Assembly: GCF_017813395.1 (NCBI RefSeq) | Contig: NZ_JAGIZB010000016.1 | Span: 46,283 to 110,282 of the forward strand | Origin: Pararoseomonas baculiformis | Lineage (GTDB): Bacteria > Pseudomonadota > Alphaproteobacteria > Acetobacterales > Acetobacteraceae | DNA length: 64,000 nt | Direction: 5' to 3' | In this document: positions 8,091 through 17,546 of the stretch, piece after piece | How the letters are laid out: each line of letters opens with the position of its first letter | Position numbering within the stretch: the first letter of the stretch is position 1 | Notes under the pieces: model-generated | What the model was told of the DNA's origin: nothing | Seen by the model: only the letters and a program-made list of their open reading frames with translations | The model's database searches: none | Program-made: the position numbers and the translations under genes

Positions 8091-9353
8091 ATGCCTCTCC
8101 TCCGCCAACGCCGCTTCCTCGTCCTCCTCGCCCTCGGCTTCTCCGCCGGCGTGCCCCTGCCCCTGGTGGCCGGCCAGGTGCTGCGCCAGTGGTTCACCGA
8201 AAGCGGTATCTCCCTCACGGATATCGGCCTCACCGCCCTCATAGGCCTTGCCTATTCGCTGAAGTTCCTCTGGTCCCCTGCGCTGGACACGGTGGCGCCG
8301 CCCTTTCTCTCCCGCCTGGGGCGCCGGCGCGGCTGGCTGCTGCTCATCCAGCCCCTGCTGATCCTCGCCATCCTCGCCACCGGCTTCAGCAACCCCGCCA
8401 CCGGCCCGCTCGGCACCGCCGCACTGGCCGCCTTCGTCGCATTCCTCTCCGCCAGCCAGGACATCGTGGTGGATGCCCACCGCATCGAGATCCTGGAGGA
8501 GGAGGAACAGGGCTACGGCCTGGCCTGCTACATCTGGGGCTACCGCCTGGCCCTGCTGGCCAGCGGCGGCGGCACGCTCTGGCTGGTGGGCGCCCTCGGC
8601 TGGGGCGGCGCCTATGCCTATGCCGCCGCGCTAATGCTCGTCGGCGTCGCCGCCACGCTCGCCTCGCGCGAAGCCCCTGCCCCCGTCACGCCGCCCGTCC
8701 CCTGGTCCACCCGCCTCAACACCTCGGTCGTCCAGCCCTTCGCGGATTTCATGCGGCGCCCGCTCTGGCTGGCCATCCTGCTCTTCATCGCCCTCTTCAA
8801 GCTGGGCGAGGCGCTGGCGGGCATCATGACCACGCCCTTCTACCGCTCCCTCGGCTTCACCCGGGAGGACGTGGCGGCGGTCGCCACCGTCTTCGGCCTC
8901 TTCGCCACGCTCGGCGGCGCGCTGGCCGGCGGCTGGGTGGTCGCCCGCCTCGGCACGGCGAAGGCCCTGGTCTTCACCGGCCTGGGCCAGATGCTCTCCA
9001 ACCTCATGTATGTGGCGCTGGCCCATGCCGGGCATGACTACCCCATGCTCTGGGCCCAGGTCGGGATCGAGAACTTCACGGATGGATTGGCCGACGCCGC
9101 CTTCGTCACCTATCTCTCCAGCCTCACCAGCCGCGCCTTCACCGCCACGCAATACGCGCTGCTCTCCTCCCTCGCCGCCGTCCCGCTCCGCACCCTCGGC
9201 GCCTCCTCGGGCTGGCTCGCGGAATCCCTGGGCTGGCCCGGCTTCTTCCTGATGACCACCGCGGCCGCCCTGCCGGCCATGGCCATCATGGTCTTCCTCC
9301 TCTGGCGCCTGCCGCCCCCCGAGCCCGCGCGCGCCGTGGAACCCGTGCTGTGA
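8091..9353 (+). CDS. AmpG-like MFS muropeptide permease
   Basis: About 420 residues with twelve predicted membrane helices. The N-terminal signature (GFSAGVPLPLVAGQVL, then IGLTALIGLAYSLKFLWSPALD and the LGRRRGWLL loop) is the AmpG signature of inner-membrane importers of anhydro-muropeptides for cell-wall recycling. An in-frame ATG at 8073 is an alternative start. The stop overlaps the GTG of the next gene (GTGA), so AmpG, the PAP2 phosphatase and the DUF486 protein form a coupled operon. Confidence 0.85.
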   Translation: MPLLRQRRFLVLLALGFSAGVPLPLVAGQVLRQWFTESGISLTDIGLTALIGLAYSLKFLWSPALDTVAPPFLSRLGRRRGWLLLIQPLLILAILATGFSNPATGPLGTAALAAFVAFLSASQDIVVDAHRIEILEEEEQGYGLACYIWGYRLALLASGGGTLWLVGALGWGGAYAYAAALMLVGVAATLASREAPAPVTPPVPWSTRLNTSVVQPFADFMRRPLWLAILLFIALFKLGEALAGIMTTPFYRSLGFTREDVAAVATVFGLFATLGGALAGGWVVARLGTAKALVFTGLGQMLSNLMYVALAHAGHDYPMLWAQVGIENFTDGLADAAFVTYLSSLTSRAFTATQYALLSSLAAVPLRTLGASSGWLAESLGWPGFFLMTTAAALPAMAIMVFLLWRLPPPEPARAVEPVL

Positions 9354-10111
9354 CGGAACCCGGCGGCCGCCCCTCCACCCCCTGGCGCGTGCTGGCCTGG
9401 CTGGCGGCCCATGCCCCGCGCCGGATGCAGGCGCAGGATTTCGCCCGCCTCGCGGGCTATCTCCTCTCCGCCATCGCCATCCTCGGCTTCGCCGGCCTCG
9501 CGGCCGAGGTTCTGGAAGGCGAGACCCTCGCCTTCGACCGCGCCGTCCTCCTCGCCCTGCGCGACGCCGGCGACCCTTCCGAACCCATCGGCCCCCGCTG
9601 GTTCGAGGAAGTGGCGCGCGACATCACCGGCCTCGGCAGCCATGTCATCCTCATCGGCCTCACCCTGGCCGTCACGGGCTACCTCGTCCTGGTCCGCAAG
9701 CGCGCCGCGGCCCTGCTCGTCCTCGCCTCCATCGGCGGCGGCACCGCCCTCAGCGCGGGGCTGAAGGTCCTGTTCCAGCGCCCAAGGCCGGACCTCGTGC
9801 CCCATGCCGTGGAGGTCTACACGGCCAGCTTCCCCAGCGGCCACGCCATGCTCTCGGCCGTCACCTATCTCACCCTCGGCGCCATCATCGCGCAGGTGGA
9901 GGCGCGCTGGCGCACCCGCGGCTACGTCCTCTTCCTCGCCATCACCACCACCCTCCTGGTCGGCGCCAGCCGCGTCTATCTCGGCGTGCACTGGCCCACA
10001 GACGTGCTGGCCGGCTGGTGCCTCGGCGCCGCCTGGGCGCTGCTCTGCTGGCTCGTCGCCCTCACCCTCCAGCGCCGCGGACAGGTGGAAACGCCGGACT
10101 CCGAGTCATGA
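9350..10111 (+). CDS. PAP2-family membrane phosphatase
   Basis: 253 residues, GTG start overlapping the AmpG stop. The three type-2 phosphatidic-acid-phosphatase motifs are intact: KVLFQRPRPD, FPSGHAM, and SRVYLGVHWPTDVLAG. About six membrane helices surround them, as in undecaprenyl-diphosphate or lipid phosphatases. Its link with a muropeptide permease suggests a role in cell-envelope lipid carrier recycling; that is inference, since PAP2 substrates vary widely. Confidence 0.88.
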   Translation: MTEPGGRPSTPWRVLAWLAAHAPRRMQAQDFARLAGYLLSAIAILGFAGLAAEVLEGETLAFDRAVLLALRDAGDPSEPIGPRWFEEVARDITGLGSHVILIGLTLAVTGYLVLVRKRAAALLVLASIGGGTALSAGLKVLFQRPRPDLVPHAVEVYTASFPSGHAMLSAVTYLTLGAIIAQVEARWRTRGYVLFLAITTTLLVGASRVYLGVHWPTDVLAGWCLGAAWALLCWLVALTLQRRGQVETPDSES

Positions 10112-10455
10112 GCAACGCCCTGCTCTGGACGCCGCTCCTCCTCATCGGCTCGAACGTGCTGATGACCTTCGCCTGGTACGGGCACCTCAAGCAGCCCTCC
10201 TGGCCACTCTGGCTCGCCATCCTCGTCTCCTGGGGTATCGCCTTCCTCGAATACTGCCTCGCCGTGCCCGCCAACCGCATCGGCTACGGCACCTTCACGG
10301 GCCAGCAGCTGAAGGTGATGCAGGAGGTGATCACCCTCTTCGTCTTCGCCGGCTTCTCCGTCGCCGTGCTGGGCGAGCCGCTGCGCTGGAACTACTTCGC
10401 CGCCATGCTCTGCCTCGTCGCGGCGGTGGGCTTCATCTTCCTGAAGGTGGAGTGA
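10108..10455 (+). CDS. DUF486 / DMT-superfamily small membrane protein
   Basis: 115 residues with four hydrophobic helices. It contains the conserved WYGHLK and LAVPANRIGYG..FTGQQLKVMQE segments of DUF486, a small relative of EamA/DMT transporters with no defined substrate. The ATG at 10108 overlaps the PAP2 stop (ATGA). Confidence 0.88.
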   Translation: MSNALLWTPLLLIGSNVLMTFAWYGHLKQPSWPLWLAILVSWGIAFLEYCLAVPANRIGYGTFTGQQLKVMQEVITLFVFAGFSVAVLGEPLRWNYFAAMLCLVAAVGFIFLKVE

Positions 10456-10468
10456 GGAAGGGGCGCCG

Positions 10469-11701
10469 ATGCGCGTCTCCCTCCACGCGCTCGGCACGCG
10501 CGGCGACGTCCAGCCCTGCATCGCCCTCGCGCTCGGGCTGATGCGGCGCGGCCATGCGGTGCAGCTGGCCGCCCCGGCCCAGTTCGAGCGCATGGCCGCG
10601 GCGCGCGGCGTGCCCTTCGCACCGCTCCCCGGCGAATTTCTCGCCCTGCTGGATACGCCCGAGGGCAAGGCCGCCATCGCGGGCAGCAAGGGCTTCGGCG
10701 CGGGGCTGAAGCTCCTCAAGCCCCTGCGCCCCCTCATGCGGCGCCTGCTGGATGCCGAATGGGAAGCAGCCCGCGCCTTCGCGCCGGACCTCATCCTCCA
10801 CCATCCCAAATGCATCGGCGCGCCGGCCATGGCCGGGCGGCTCGGCTGTGCCCACATCCTTGCCTCGCCCTTGCCGGGCTTCACCCCCACCGCCGCCTTC
10901 CCCAGCCCGCTCCTGCCCTTCGCCTCGCTCGGCCCCCTCAACAGGCTGAGCCACTGGCTGGCCATTCGGGGCGCCCAGTCCCTCTTCGCGCGGCTGCTGC
11001 GGGCATGGCGGGCCGAACAGCTGGGCGGCGCGGCCCCACGCCCCTCCGCCGGCACGCTCTATGCCTATAGCCGCCACATCCTCCCCCTGCCTGACGACTG
11101 GGGGGAGGATGTCTGCGTCACCGGCAACTGGTTCCTCGACGAGCCCGCCTGGCGCCCCCCGGAAGCCCTCGCCGCCTTCCTCCAGGCCGGCCCTCCGCCC
11201 GTGTATATCGGCTTCGGCAGCATGCCCGGCCTCGATCCGGCGAGGCTGACCGCGATCATCGCCGAAGCCCTGTCCCGCACCGGCCGGCGCGGGCTGCTGG
11301 CGCGCGGCGGCGGCGCCATCGGGGCGGCCGCCCTGCCACCCGGCATCATGGCCATCGACGAAGCCCCGCATGACCAGCTCCTCCCGCTGGTCCATGCCGT
11401 CATCCACCATGGCGGCGCCGGCACCACGGCCGCCGCACTCCGCGCCGGCAAGCCCTGCGCCATCCTCCCCTTCTTCGGCGACCAGCCCTTCTGGGCCCGC
11501 CGGATCACAGGCCTGGGCGTCGGCCCGCCGACCCTCGACCGCCGGACCCTCTCCGCCGAAAGCCTCGCCACCGCCATCGCCGCCCTGGACGCCCCGCCCA
11601 TGCGCGCGCGCGCCGCGTCGCTCGGCGCCCGCATCCGGGCGGAGGACGGGATCGCGGCCGCCCTGGCCTTCATCGAAAAACGGATGCGGCGGGCGGGCTG
11701 A
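10469..11701 (+). CDS. UGT-like (GT1/GT28) glycosyltransferase
   Basis: 410 residues in a GT-B layout. The N-terminal acceptor domain begins MRVSLHALGTRGDVQPCIAL, the glycine-rich opening of sterol/antibiotic/flavonoid UDP-glycosyltransferases. The C-terminal donor domain has VIHHGGAGTTAAALRAGKP and PFFGDQPFWA, the nucleotide-sugar binding signature. A clear GAGGAAGGGG site precedes the ATG. The natural acceptor is unknown; lipid or terpenoid glycosylation is typical of bacterial members. Confidence 0.88.
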   Translation: MRVSLHALGTRGDVQPCIALALGLMRRGHAVQLAAPAQFERMAAARGVPFAPLPGEFLALLDTPEGKAAIAGSKGFGAGLKLLKPLRPLMRRLLDAEWEAARAFAPDLILHHPKCIGAPAMAGRLGCAHILASPLPGFTPTAAFPSPLLPFASLGPLNRLSHWLAIRGAQSLFARLLRAWRAEQLGGAAPRPSAGTLYAYSRHILPLPDDWGEDVCVTGNWFLDEPAWRPPEALAAFLQAGPPPVYIGFGSMPGLDPARLTAIIAEALSRTGRRGLLARGGGAIGAAALPPGIMAIDEAPHDQLLPLVHAVIHHGGAGTTAAALRAGKPCAILPFFGDQPFWARRITGLGVGPPTLDRRTLSAESLATAIAALDAPPMRARAASLGARIRAEDGIAAALAFIEKRMRRAG

Positions 11702-11785
11702 ACCCCGCGCGGCCGGCCACCGCCGAACGCCGCCTCGGCCCCCGCCGCATGGCGGCTGGGCAGGGCCCAAAATTCCCCTTGCAGA

Positions 11786-11807
11786 AAGATGGAGGTTTCT
11801 CCATCTT
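11786..11807. promoter_or_regulatory. Perfect hairpin in the leader of terC
   Basis: The 298-base gap 11702-11999 holds a perfect 9-bp inverted repeat AAGATGGAG / CTCCATCTT with a GTTT loop. It is more AT-rich than its surroundings and has no U-tract. It may be a structured part of the terC leader or the 3' end of the glycosyltransferase transcript. I could not match it to the manganese (yybP-ykoY) riboswitch often found before TerC/Alx genes. Confidence 0.35.
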
Positions 11808-11999
11808 CGCTCCTGATCCGGGCCCCTCTGGCGACCCGGCGGCCCCGTGCCCCTGCCCCCGTGGCAAGGCACGGCAGCTGCCCCGCGATGTCGGATCGTC
11901 TTCTCGCGCAATCGGGCCCGGTGCGCACCTTCCGCGATGTTCGCAGCCACCACTGCGTCTCGCTGCCGGCCGGGCCCCCTTCCTTGAGGAGCCGTACCG

Positions 12000-13001
12000 G
12001 TGGAAGCATCACTGTCGTTCTGGATTTTGTTCAACGCGGCCGTGCTCGGCCTGCTGCTGCTCGACCTCGGCGTCTTCGCGAAAAAGGACGCCAATGGCGA
12101 CCCGGCCCCCGTGCCGGTGAGGACCGCCATCATCAAGTCGGCCGCCTATATCACCCTCGCCCTCGTCTTCTTTGCCTGGCTCCGCATGAGCTATGGCGCA
12201 ACGCCCGAGGAACGCAGCGCCAAGAGCCTCGAATTCCTGACAGGCTACGTCATCGAATGGTCGCTCTCGGTCGACAACATCTTCGTCTTCATCCTGCTCT
12301 TCGCGAAATTCGGCGTGCCCGCCGCCTACCAGCACCGCGTGCTCTTCTGGGGCATCCTCGGTGCGCTGGTGATGCGCGGCATCATGATCCTCGTCGGCAC
12401 CGCGCTGATGCGCGAGTTCGACTGGATCATGATCGTCTTCGGCCTGTTCCTGATCTGGAGCGGCTGGAAGATGCTGCGCGCGGCGGATGAGGAGGCGGAC
12501 CCGACCGACAGCCCCATCCTCCTCTGGCTGCGCCGCCACCTGCCGGTCACGGATGGCTTCCGCGGCAACGCCTTCACCGTGCGGGAGGCGGGCAAGCTCA
12601 TGGTCACGCCGCTTGCCCTCGTGCTGATCCTGGTGGAGCTGACGGACCTTCTCTTCGCGCTGGACAGCATCCCCGCCATCTTCGCGGTCTCGACCGACCC
12701 GTTCATCGTCTATACCGCGAATGTCTTCGCCATCCTCGGCCTGCGCGCCATGTATTTCGCGCTCGCCGGCATCATCCACCGCTTCAAGTACCTGAAGCAC
12801 GGCCTCTCGATCGTGCTGATGATCGTGGGCGCGAAGATGCTCGCCAACTGGTTCGCGGGCGGCAAGGCGGTGCCGGTGGAATACGCGCTGGCTCTCACCG
12901 CCTCCATCATCGCGGGCTCCGTCGTCCTCTCACTGTGGAAGACCCGCAACAACCCGGCCCTGGAGGAGGTTCCCCCCATGGCCGAGCAGCCCCGCGGCTG
13001 A
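12000..13001 (+). CDS. TerC/Alx-family integral membrane protein
   Basis: 333 residues, GTG start 10 bases after TTGAGGAG. The TerC signature is present: EWSLSVDNIFVF near residue 80 and ELTDLLFALDSIPAIFAVSTDPF near residue 220, with acidic residues in the membrane helices that probably bind metal. About nine helices. Family members (Alx, TerC) export manganese or support metalation of exported proteins. It is monocistronic, with a strong hairpin just after the stop. Confidence 0.93.
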   Translation: MEASLSFWILFNAAVLGLLLLDLGVFAKKDANGDPAPVPVRTAIIKSAAYITLALVFFAWLRMSYGATPEERSAKSLEFLTGYVIEWSLSVDNIFVFILLFAKFGVPAAYQHRVLFWGILGALVMRGIMILVGTALMREFDWIMIVFGLFLIWSGWKMLRAADEEADPTDSPILLWLRRHLPVTDGFRGNAFTVREAGKLMVTPLALVLILVELTDLLFALDSIPAIFAVSTDPFIVYTANVFAILGLRAMYFALAGIIHRFKYLKHGLSIVLMIVGAKMLANWFAGGKAVPVEYALALTASIIAGSVVLSLWKTRNNPALEEVPPMAEQPRG

Positions 13002-13008
13002 CCGGGCC

Positions 13009-13035
13009 GGGGGCTGGGGCACTGCCCCGGCCCCC
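13009..13035 (+). terminator. Hairpin after terC
   Basis: GGGGGCTGGGGCA / TGCCCCGGCCCCC arms pair along 13 positions with one G-U wobble around a single C. There is no U-tract. It belongs to the gene-end hairpin family seen across the window. Confidence 0.4.
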
Positions 13036-13191
13036 CACGCCGCCGCACCCCGCTCACCCGCGCATGGTCCCCTGGATGGAACCCGGGCACGATCACGCAA
13101 ATGAGAACGAAACACCTATCTCCGGTTAATCCGCGAAGGTCGCTCCGTCACTATATGTCTGTGGATAAGAACAGGCTGTCGGAGGCGTGCC

Positions 13192-13446
13192 ATGTCATAT
13201 GGCCCTTCACTGGAATCCACGCCCAGCCGGGACCGCATCAACCTGGACGACCCCTACGAGGTCCGGAACTGGTCGAAGCTGTTCGGCGTCTCTGACCTGG
13301 ATGTCGCCATCGCGGTCCGCAACGCCGGGCCGAAGCCGGCCGATGTCGCCTTCGTGCTCGGCCGCCCCTGGCCACCCGCAAGGCGCCCGCGCATCACGGA
13401 CATCCTCCGCGACAGCGTGCGCGCCCCCGACAGCAACGACGCCTGA
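13192..13446 (+). CDS. DUF3606 domain protein
   Basis: 84 residues. The core DRINLDDPYEVRNWSKLFGVSDLDVAIAV is the DUF3606 motif, an unannotated small helical fold common in alphaproteobacteria. The gene stands alone with a 190-base upstream gap that is locally AT-richer (13085-13175) and likely to carry its promoter. The function is unknown. Confidence 0.85.
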   Translation: MSYGPSLESTPSRDRINLDDPYEVRNWSKLFGVSDLDVAIAVRNAGPKPADVAFVLGRPWPPARRPRITDILRDSVRAPDSNDA

Positions 13447-13532
13447 GGCAGGAACGCCCGAGGCCGCCGCGCGGCGTGGCCCGGGCCTCTCCCCGGGGCG
13501 GATCGCCGTTCCCGGCGGCCCGCCCCTGATCC

Positions 13533-14513
13533 TCAATCCTCCTCGTCTCCGCCGATCTCGCCCGGCCCACGCTCCAGCCGGCTGCGCACGGCCGTCAGTT
13601 CCTCCAGCCAGCGGTCCAGCATCGCCCGCAGCCCCTCGGGCGTGACGCCCTCCACGCCGTCCAGCCGCGAAACCACCACGCGCCGGTCGTCCGGCAGCTC
13701 CACCCGCGCCCAGCGGGTCAGCGCGTGCAGGGCCAGCGCCAGGGCCAGCGCATCCCCCTCCTCCACATTGATGGCCAGGGAGAAGATGATCGTCCCGTAA
13801 TGCCAGGCCATGGCCGGGGGATCCTCCTCCTCCACCGGGTCCATCAGCTCCACCTGGAAAGGCAGCGGGGCGCCGTGCTGCACCAGGAAGGTGGGGGCCT
13901 CGTCCTCGTCCTCCGGCTCCCCTTCCACGATCTCCAGCCCGGCCTCGCGCAGCAGCCCCTCCACATGGATCGGCCGCAGCCCATCCAGGAAAGCCTCCGC
14001 CTCCCGCAGCGCGGTCTCATGGATCACCGAAGCCTGCAGCGGCACCGAGGGGTCCCATCCGAATCCCTCGGTCAGCGCCTCCATCACCATGCGCGCGAGG
14101 GAGGCACAGCCCGCCTCGTCCAGCGGCGGCAGGTCCTTGGACCAGTCCTCCCGCCCCTGCGGCGCCAGCGTCAGCCCCAGTGTCTTGAACACGCCCGCCC
14201 GCTTGCGCGGCGCCACCGGCAGGCGCGCGAACACGCCCTTCGGCGCGAAGCGGCCGGAGGCCACCTCCACCGCGCTGCTCGCATAAGGGGCGGAGAACAC
14301 CTGCGCATAGGCCGCCTCCCCCACCCCCGGCAGCATCGCGGACACGGTGAGGAAGCGCATATCCCCCAGCGACCAGAGCGTGCCCTCCTCCTGCGGGTCC
14401 CACAGGCAGGTGGACATGATCGCCCGGGTCAGCTTTCGCAGCACCTCGGCCTGGGTGGCCCGGCCGCCCCCGCGATGCAGGGTCCAGCCACGGGCGCGTC
14501 GTTCCATCGTCAT
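13533..14513 (-). CDS. Hypothetical protein, possibly YbjN-like
   Basis: 326 residues from ATG 14513; the upstream part of the open frame is not coding-like. No signal peptide or membrane segment is visible. The C-terminal third (ALALHALTRWARVELPDD, then EGVTPEGLRAMLDRWLEEL) resembles the YbjN / type-III-chaperone-like fold, and the middle carries an acidic run (GEPEDEDEAP). I do not recognise the full-length family. It diverges from the secreted-protein gene at 14654 with a 140-base shared upstream region. Confidence 0.7.
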   Translation of the reverse strand: MTMERRARGWTLHRGGGRATQAEVLRKLTRAIMSTCLWDPQEEGTLWSLGDMRFLTVSAMLPGVGEAAYAQVFSAPYASSAVEVASGRFAPKGVFARLPVAPRKRAGVFKTLGLTLAPQGREDWSKDLPPLDEAGCASLARMVMEALTEGFGWDPSVPLQASVIHETALREAEAFLDGLRPIHVEGLLREAGLEIVEGEPEDEDEAPTFLVQHGAPLPFQVELMDPVEEEDPPAMAWHYGTIIFSLAINVEEGDALALALALHALTRWARVELPDDRRVVVSRLDGVEGVTPEGLRAMLDRWLEELTAVRSRLERGPGEIGGDEED

Positions 14514-14653
14514 ACCCCGTATTGTTTGCTGCCGAGGACGCCGCGCCAAGTGGTCCCCTCCGAACGGATGGGGCCAGCCCGCCGGCCCTGCTCTAAGCCC
14601 TGGCCGGGGAATGGATGCCGCCCCCGCATCCCGCCCCGACCGGAGACCGCCGA

Positions 14654-15241
14654 ATGCGCCATGCCCTGCCCGCCATCCTTGTCCTGGCACTCACCCCCGC
14701 CGGGCCCGCCGCAGCCCAGGAACAGCCCCTGCCCATGCCCACGCGCGACGTGGCCGTGACCTACCAGGTGCCGAACACCCGCCCCTCCACCGACAGCGTC
14801 GCCTGGAAGCCTTCCGAGGGCCTGATCCGCACCGAGGGCCGCGCCATGATCAACCGGGTGACGCATCTGATCGACACGCGCAGCGGCAGCGTGACCGCCG
14901 TGGTCGATGCCGACCGCAGCTTCCACCACCTCGGCCGGATGGCCTCGGTGATGACGCAGGAGATCCTCCCCGTCCGCCCCCGCCAGACCCGTGTGAAGGA
15001 GGGCACCGACACCATCGCCGGCCAGCCCTGCACCATCTGGCGCATCGAGGAGGAGGGAGACGCCAGCCCGGAGGAGGCCGGACATGCCTGCATCACGGCG
15101 GATGGCGTGCCCCTGCGCCTGGTCACCGGCAGCGGCCCCCGGGCCCGCACGCGCTATGTCGCCACCCAGGTCACCTATGAGGCCCAGGACCCCGCGCGCT
15201 TCCGCGTCCCGGCCGGCTACCAGCCCCTGACGGGCCGCTGA
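14654..15241 (+). CDS. Secreted hypothetical protein
   Basis: 195 residues from ATG 14654. It begins with a typical Sec signal (MRHALPAILVLALTPAGPAAAQ), so it is probably periplasmic. A single Cys pair (Cys in GQPCTIW and GHACITADG) could form a disulfide. The pattern of beta-strand-like repeats resembles DUF4412-type periplasmic proteins, but I cannot name the family. Confidence 0.72.
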   Translation: MRHALPAILVLALTPAGPAAAQEQPLPMPTRDVAVTYQVPNTRPSTDSVAWKPSEGLIRTEGRAMINRVTHLIDTRSGSVTAVVDADRSFHHLGRMASVMTQEILPVRPRQTRVKEGTDTIAGQPCTIWRIEEEGDASPEEAGHACITADGVPLRLVTGSGPRARTRYVATQVTYEAQDPARFRVPAGYQPLTGR

Positions 15242-15287
15242 ACCAACGCCGCCTCCCAACCGCGGCCGTCCTTCCCGGGGCGGCCGC

Positions 15288-16109
15288 TCACTCCCGCGCG
15301 AAATCCAGCAGATCCGCGCCCAGCCGAAGCCTTTCGGTGAAGAACAGCCCGTGCGGCGCGCCGCCATAGGTGTTCAGCCGCGCCCCCAGGATCATCCGCG
15401 CCGCCGCACGCCCGGTCACGTCCACCGGCACCGTGTTGTCGGCATCACCGTGGATCACCAGCGTCGGCACGGCGAAGGCCCGCATGTCGTCCCGGAAATC
15501 CGTCTCGGAGAAGGCGCGCACGCAATCCAGCGTGGCCTTAGGGGAAGCCTGCATGGCCAGCCCATGCGCCCATTGCAGGATCTCGCCCGTCACCGTGAAG
15601 TTCAGCATCCCCGCGCCGAAGAACTGCCGCACGAAGCTCGTCAGGAAATAGGGCCGGTCGTTCCGCAGCCCCTGCACGATCTCGTCGAAGGTCTCGCGCG
15701 GCACGCCCTCCGCATGGTCCGGCGTCTTGAGCAGGAAGGGCGTCACGGCGCTCACCAGTACCGCCTTCGCCACCCGCGCGGCGCCATGGCGCCGGAGATA
15801 GCGCGCCACCTCCCCCCCACCCATCGAAAACCCGACCAGCATGGCCCCCTGCAGGTCCAGCCCATCCATCAGCACCGCCAGGTCATCCGCCAGCGTGTCG
15901 TAGTCATAGCCGGACCACGGCTTCCCGCTCTCCCCGAAGCCCCGCCGGTCATAGGTGATCACCCGGAACCCGTTCTCGGCCAGGTGAACCGCCTGGTACT
16001 CCCACATGGCCCCGCTCAGCGGCCAGCCATGGATCAGCACGATCGGCCTTCCGCTCCCCCAATCCGTGTAGTGAAGGGCCACGCCGTCCTGGGTCGTGAT
16101 GAAGGGCAT
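15288..16109 (-). CDS. Alpha/beta hydrolase, non-haem peroxidase/arylesterase type
   Basis: 273 residues. It contains HGWPLSGAMW (oxyanion loop), the nucleophile elbow GFSMGGGE, the acid in HGDADNTVP and the catalytic His in GGAPHGLFF. This set and length match the cofactor-free haloperoxidase/esterase group. The start is ATG 16109, giving MPFITTQDGVALHY; the longer frame upstream is unlikely. Substrate unknown. Confidence 0.88.
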   Translation of the reverse strand: MPFITTQDGVALHYTDWGSGRPIVLIHGWPLSGAMWEYQAVHLAENGFRVITYDRRGFGESGKPWSGYDYDTLADDLAVLMDGLDLQGAMLVGFSMGGGEVARYLRRHGAARVAKAVLVSAVTPFLLKTPDHAEGVPRETFDEIVQGLRNDRPYFLTSFVRQFFGAGMLNFTVTGEILQWAHGLAMQASPKATLDCVRAFSETDFRDDMRAFAVPTLVIHGDADNTVPVDVTGRAAARMILGARLNTYGGAPHGLFFTERLRLGADLLDFARE

Positions 16110-16282
16110 GGGCCGGGATCCTCCTCGGAAATCCCGGCCTGAACGGCCCGCCTCCCGCCGTGGTTGCCGCCGCGCACATGGCAGCCATGCCGCGCCGCAC
16201 CCGCGCATCCTGCCGCCCCGGTCCCAGATAGGCCCCCAACCGCCGGGCCCCGGGCCCGGCCCCAGGCCGAAGGACCAACCCC

Positions 16283-17377
16283 TTGCCCGACAACGCTTCC
16301 AGCCCGCTCTTCCAGCCCACCCGGGTCGGCGCCATCGAACTCGCCAACCGGGTGGCCATGGCCCCGCTCACCCGCAGCCGCGCCCTGAAGGGCGATGTCC
16401 CCCGCCCCTCCGCCACCACCTACTACGCCCAGCGCGCCAGCGCCGGCCTCATCATCACCGAGGCCACCCAGATCAGCTGGACCGCCAAGGGCTACGCCTT
16501 CACCCCCGGCCTCTTCACCGAGGAGCAGGTGGCCGCATGGCGCCCGGTGACCGAGGCGGTGCACGCCAGGGGCGGCAGGATCGTCACCCAGCTCTGGCAT
16601 GTGGGCCGCATCTCCCACCCCTCGCTGCAGCCCGGCAATGCCCGGCCCCTCGCCCCCTCCGCCGTCACGCCCAAGGGCCAGGCCTTCACCGAGACCGGCT
16701 TCCAGCCCCATGAGGAGCCCCGTGCCCTGGAGCTGGAGGAAATCCGCCAGGTCGTGGCCGATTTCGCCCATGCCGCCAGCATGGCCCGCCAGGCCGGGTT
16801 CGACGGCGTGGAGATCCACGGCGCCAATGGCTACCTGATCGACCAGTTCCTGCGGAACGGCGCCAACAAGCGCACCGACCTCTATGGCGGCAGCATCGAG
16901 AACCGCACCCGCTTCCTCTTCGAGGTGGTGGAGGCTGTCTCCCAGGCCATCGGCGGGGACCGCACCGGCCTGCGCCTCTCCCCCGTCACCCCCGCGAATG
17001 ATTCGAACGACAGCGACCCCTTCCCGCTGTTCAGCCATGCGGTGGAAGGCCTGAACCGCTTCGGCCTCGCCTATCTCCACATGATCGAGGGCGCGACCGG
17101 CGGCCCGCGTGACGTGGCGCCGGGCTTCGACTTCCAGGCCCTCCGCCGCGCCTTCCGCGGCCCCTACATGGCGAACAACGGCTATGACTTCGCCATGGCC
17201 GACGCCGCCATCCGCGAGGGCCGGGCGGATCTCGTCGCCTTCGGCCGCCCCTTCATCGCCAACCCCGACCTGGTGGAGCGCATGAAGGCCGGCGCCCCGC
17301 TCGCCACCCCGGACCGCGAGACCCTCTATGGCGGCGACGAGCACGGCTACACGGATTATCCGGCGCTGGCGGCGTAA
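16283..17377 (+). CDS. Old Yellow Enzyme family alkene reductase (NemA-like)
   Basis: 364-residue FMN-dependent TIM barrel that reduces activated C=C bonds or nitro groups with NAD(P)H. Visible motifs are NRVAMAPLTRSRA at the N-terminus, QLWHVGRISHPSLQP, the His/Asn pair in GVEIHGANGYLIDQF, the SIENRTRFL helix and the FMN-phosphate region FGRPFIANPDL. The start is TTG 16283, eight bases after AAGGA. A 24-base direct repeat overlaps its 3' end. Confidence 0.93.
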   Translation: MPDNASSPLFQPTRVGAIELANRVAMAPLTRSRALKGDVPRPSATTYYAQRASAGLIITEATQISWTAKGYAFTPGLFTEEQVAAWRPVTEAVHARGGRIVTQLWHVGRISHPSLQPGNARPLAPSAVTPKGQAFTETGFQPHEEPRALELEEIRQVVADFAHAASMARQAGFDGVEIHGANGYLIDQFLRNGANKRTDLYGGSIENRTRFLFEVVEAVSQAIGGDRTGLRLSPVTPANDSNDSDPFPLFSHAVEGLNRFGLAYLHMIEGATGGPRDVAPGFDFQALRRAFRGPYMANNGYDFAMADAAIREGRADLVAFGRPFIANPDLVERMKAGAPLATPDRETLYGGDEHGYTDYPALAA

Positions 17378-17414
17378 GCGGCCAGTCGCCCCGGCGCTGG
17401 CGGCGTAAGCGGCC
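17360..17414 (+). repeat. 24-bp direct repeat at the 3' end of the OYE gene
   Basis: The 24 bases at 17360-17383, covering the final codons and stop, recur exactly at 17391-17414 in the untranslated region. The copies are 31 bases apart. This is a simple local duplication of a coding end. Confidence 0.9.
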
Positions 17415-17433
17415 GCACCACCGTCCCGATGCA

Positions 17434-17462
17434 GCCCGGCGCCCCCAAGCGCCGGGCTTTTT
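17434..17462 (+). terminator. Intrinsic terminator of the OYE gene
   Basis: Perfect 9-bp stem GCCCGGCGC / GCGCCGGGC with a 6-base loop and five Ts. It is one of the few canonical Rho-independent terminators in the window. Confidence 0.85.
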
Positions 17463-17546
17463 CATGTCAATCCCGGGCCGGGCAGCAAAAGCCCTGCCAC
17501 AAGCCAGGCTGCTCCCGGATTCTTTGCTTCAAACAGCACGGGATCG

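Noticed and set aside
11702..11999. Manganese (yybP-ykoY) riboswitch before terC
   Set aside because: A hairpin is present, but I could not find the conserved riboswitch core.
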